Of a stretch of 64,000 nt of DNA, positions 62,963 through 64,000 are shown piece by piece. The notes under the pieces are model-generated. The model did not search any database. It worked only from the letters and a program-made list of their open reading frames with translations, and was not told the origin of the DNA. This stretch comes from Novosphingobium fluoreni (GTDB lineage Bacteria; Pseudomonadota; Alphaproteobacteria; Sphingomonadales; Sphingomonadaceae): contig NZ_JACIDY010000002.1 of NCBI RefSeq assembly GCF_014196615.1, forward strand, positions 620,001 to 684,000. The letters are read 5' to 3'. Both the position numbers and the translations under genes were made by a program. The number at the start of each line of letters is the position of its first letter. Position 1 is the stretch's first letter.

Positions 62963-63791
62963 TGCTCTGACCCTCGATCAGCCCAGGCACCGGGGGGCAA
63001 TCGGCCGGGGAGAGGACGATGATGGTCGAGCCGTGTTCGAACCAGCCTATCTCCTCTCCCTTGCCGAAACGCGCCTTGCTGGGCCGCACGCCTTGGCCGC
63101 CTGAGCGCACGTTGCGATCGGCGTCGAGGAAGGGCAGGCGGATGCTGGCGACCAGCACTGCCGCCACCGGCACCAGCGCCAGCCGATGCCCGCTGTCCAG
63201 CGTCACCGTGATCGGCGCGCGCTCGTTCTTGCAAAATAGTCGCTCCACGCGCTTCAGCGCGATCGGGTTCACGTTCCAGGTATCGCCCGAGATATAGCGC
63301 ACTTGCTCGACCGTCAGGTCATGCGGCGCGTGGAAGCGGTGGTACATGCCCGCCGTCAGCCGCAGCGTGACGAACCAGCCGTCGCGCCATTCCTGCGCCT
63401 CCGCCACACTGCCGAGCAAGTCGGCAATGGCGTAGGGAAAGCCTTTCACTTGCAGGACTTGCCCCGCGTTCACCCGGCCGAATGCGCCGACGATGCCGTC
63501 GCTGGGGGAGACGATCGTGCCGGGATCGGTGTTCACCGGCCTCGCGCCGTCCCTCAGTCGGCGGATGAAGGCATCGTGCAAGCTGCCGAACCGGGTTTCT
63601 GCCGCATCCGTCAAATCCACGTCACAGAACAAGCGCCATAGCGCGATCGACGCGGTGCGCACCGCCGGATTTCGCCGCTTGCTGAACCATCCCATGAACC
63701 GGGTGGCGGCATGGCGGGGGATGCGGTTGGTCAGGAGGAAGTTCAGATCTTCCTGCGCGCCAAGGCGAGCGAGAGCGGAACGCAGGCTCAT
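62904..63791 (-). CDS. psd: Phosphatidylserine decarboxylase
   Basis: 295-residue type I enzyme that converts phosphatidylserine to phosphatidylethanolamine. Family segments are IVSPSDGIVGAFGRV (catalytic Asp region), MYHRFHAPHD (His) and the self-cleavage site GWFEHGSTIIVL, a GST motif giving the pyruvoyl group. Typical members read LGST, so HGST is a mild variant. The 3' end overlaps glpQ by 59 bases in antisense. Start ATG 63791 is 32 bases from the divergent partial gene. Confidence 0.93.
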   Translation of the reverse strand: MSLRSALARLGAQEDLNFLLTNRIPRHAATRFMGWFSKRRNPAVRTASIALWRLFCDVDLTDAAETRFGSLHDAFIRRLRDGARPVNTDPGTIVSPSDGIVGAFGRVNAGQVLQVKGFPYAIADLLGSVAEAQEWRDGWFVTLRLTAGMYHRFHAPHDLTVEQVRYISGDTWNVNPIALKRVERLFCKNERAPITVTLDSGHRLALVPVAAVLVASIRLPFLDADRNVRSGGQGVRPSKARFGKGEEIGWFEHGSTIIVLSPADCPPVPGLIEGQSIRMGEPLLRSPGGPMPDRP

Positions 63792-63823
63792 CGTGGGTCC
63801 TTCGTGGAGCTAGGGGAAGCGAG

Positions 63824-64000
63824 TTGAAGCAGGACAACTGGGTTTGGGGACTGGCGGGCGCGGCGGCGGGATTGCTGGCGGTCGACAAGGCGCGCAAACG
63901 CCTGCGCCTTTCGCGCGCCAAGCACCCCTCGCTCACCGGCCATGTCCGCATGGGCAAGCGGGTGGCGGGGATGGTTCCGGGCTATGCCCTGACGCCGGAC
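63824..64000 (+). CDS. Partial CDS at right edge, possible class III aminotransferase-fold protein
   Basis: Starts with TTG at 63824 after a good SD (AGGGGAAG) and stays open to the end; 59 residues visible. An N-terminal hydrophobic Gly/Ala segment (WVWGLAGAAAGLLAV) is followed by a basic stretch and LSRAKHPSLTGHVRMGKRVAG, then VPGYALTPD. I recall this N-terminus from sphingomonad PLP-dependent class III aminotransferase-like proteins, but the visible part holds no catalytic motif. The assignment is tentative. It is divergent from psd. Confidence 0.5.
   Translation, partial: MKQDNWVWGLAGAAAGLLAVDKARKRLRLSRAKHPSLTGHVRMGKRVAGMVPGYALTPD

Overview
The window is a 64 kb piece of a high-GC alphaproteobacterial chromosome. 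It most likely comes from the order Sphingomonadales (Sphingomonadaceae; Novosphingobium or a close relative). The grounds are the style of the Nuo proteins, a class I lysyl-tRNA synthetase, the nuoN-birA-coaX-RNase J-DUF1467 gene order, a TonB-dependent receptor, and GGAAC-N16-CGTT sites of the EcfG general-stress type. I see no rRNA, tRNA, CRISPR array, insertion sequence or prophage. It reads as core chromosome with several lineage-specific pockets.

Layout. 1-10.4 kb: a stress-type helical protein (cut by the left edge) divergent from enolase, a CitE-like lyase, a lipoyl-like domain without its lysine, an exported peroxiredoxin, release factor 2, a lipoprotein-type methyltransferase, a nitronate monooxygenase-like enzyme with a C-terminal Cys motif, a divergent Amt-family protein, an SH3-domain protein and a thiolase. 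10.7-29.6 kb: a complete 14-subunit complex I operon (nuoA-N), mostly with stop/start overlaps. It is interrupted between nuoD and nuoE by three small non-Nuo genes and followed by birA, coaX, ribonuclease J and DUF1467. 29.7-36.5 kb: a long coiled-coil membrane protein divergent from a four-gene cluster (Hpt-like, nucleotidyltransferase-like membrane protein, DUF2336-like, histidine-kinase-like). The signalling proteins there lack the canonical phospho-histidines. 36.5-43.5 kb: membrane proteins, MscS, LysK, DUF1003, a 2OG-Fe(II) oxygenase, cytochrome b561 and an AHSA1/SRPBCC protein. 43.7-54.4 kb: a GST, cobS without an adjacent cobT, a GGDEF/EAL protein, truA, fmt, recR, def, rmuC, a thioredoxin-reductase-like enzyme and an RNase H-like protein. 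54.8-64 kb: a 36-residue membrane miniprotein, a YbaL-type antiporter, a ClpP-like protein, DUF983 and small hypotheticals. This last part also holds a TonB receptor-glycerophosphodiesterase operon preceded by two Pho-box-like repeats, an antisense-overlapping psd, and the start of a gene cut by the right edge.

The most promising undescribed systems are four: (i) the 29.7-36.5 kb cluster of catalytically altered signalling proteins; (ii) the TonB receptor/GlpQ operon as a candidate phosphate-starvation uptake unit; (iii) the small-gene islet inside the nuo operon; (iv) the Amt homologue lacking both conduction histidines. Positions and motifs were read directly from the sequence. Family assignments rest on recalled signatures, since no searches were possible.
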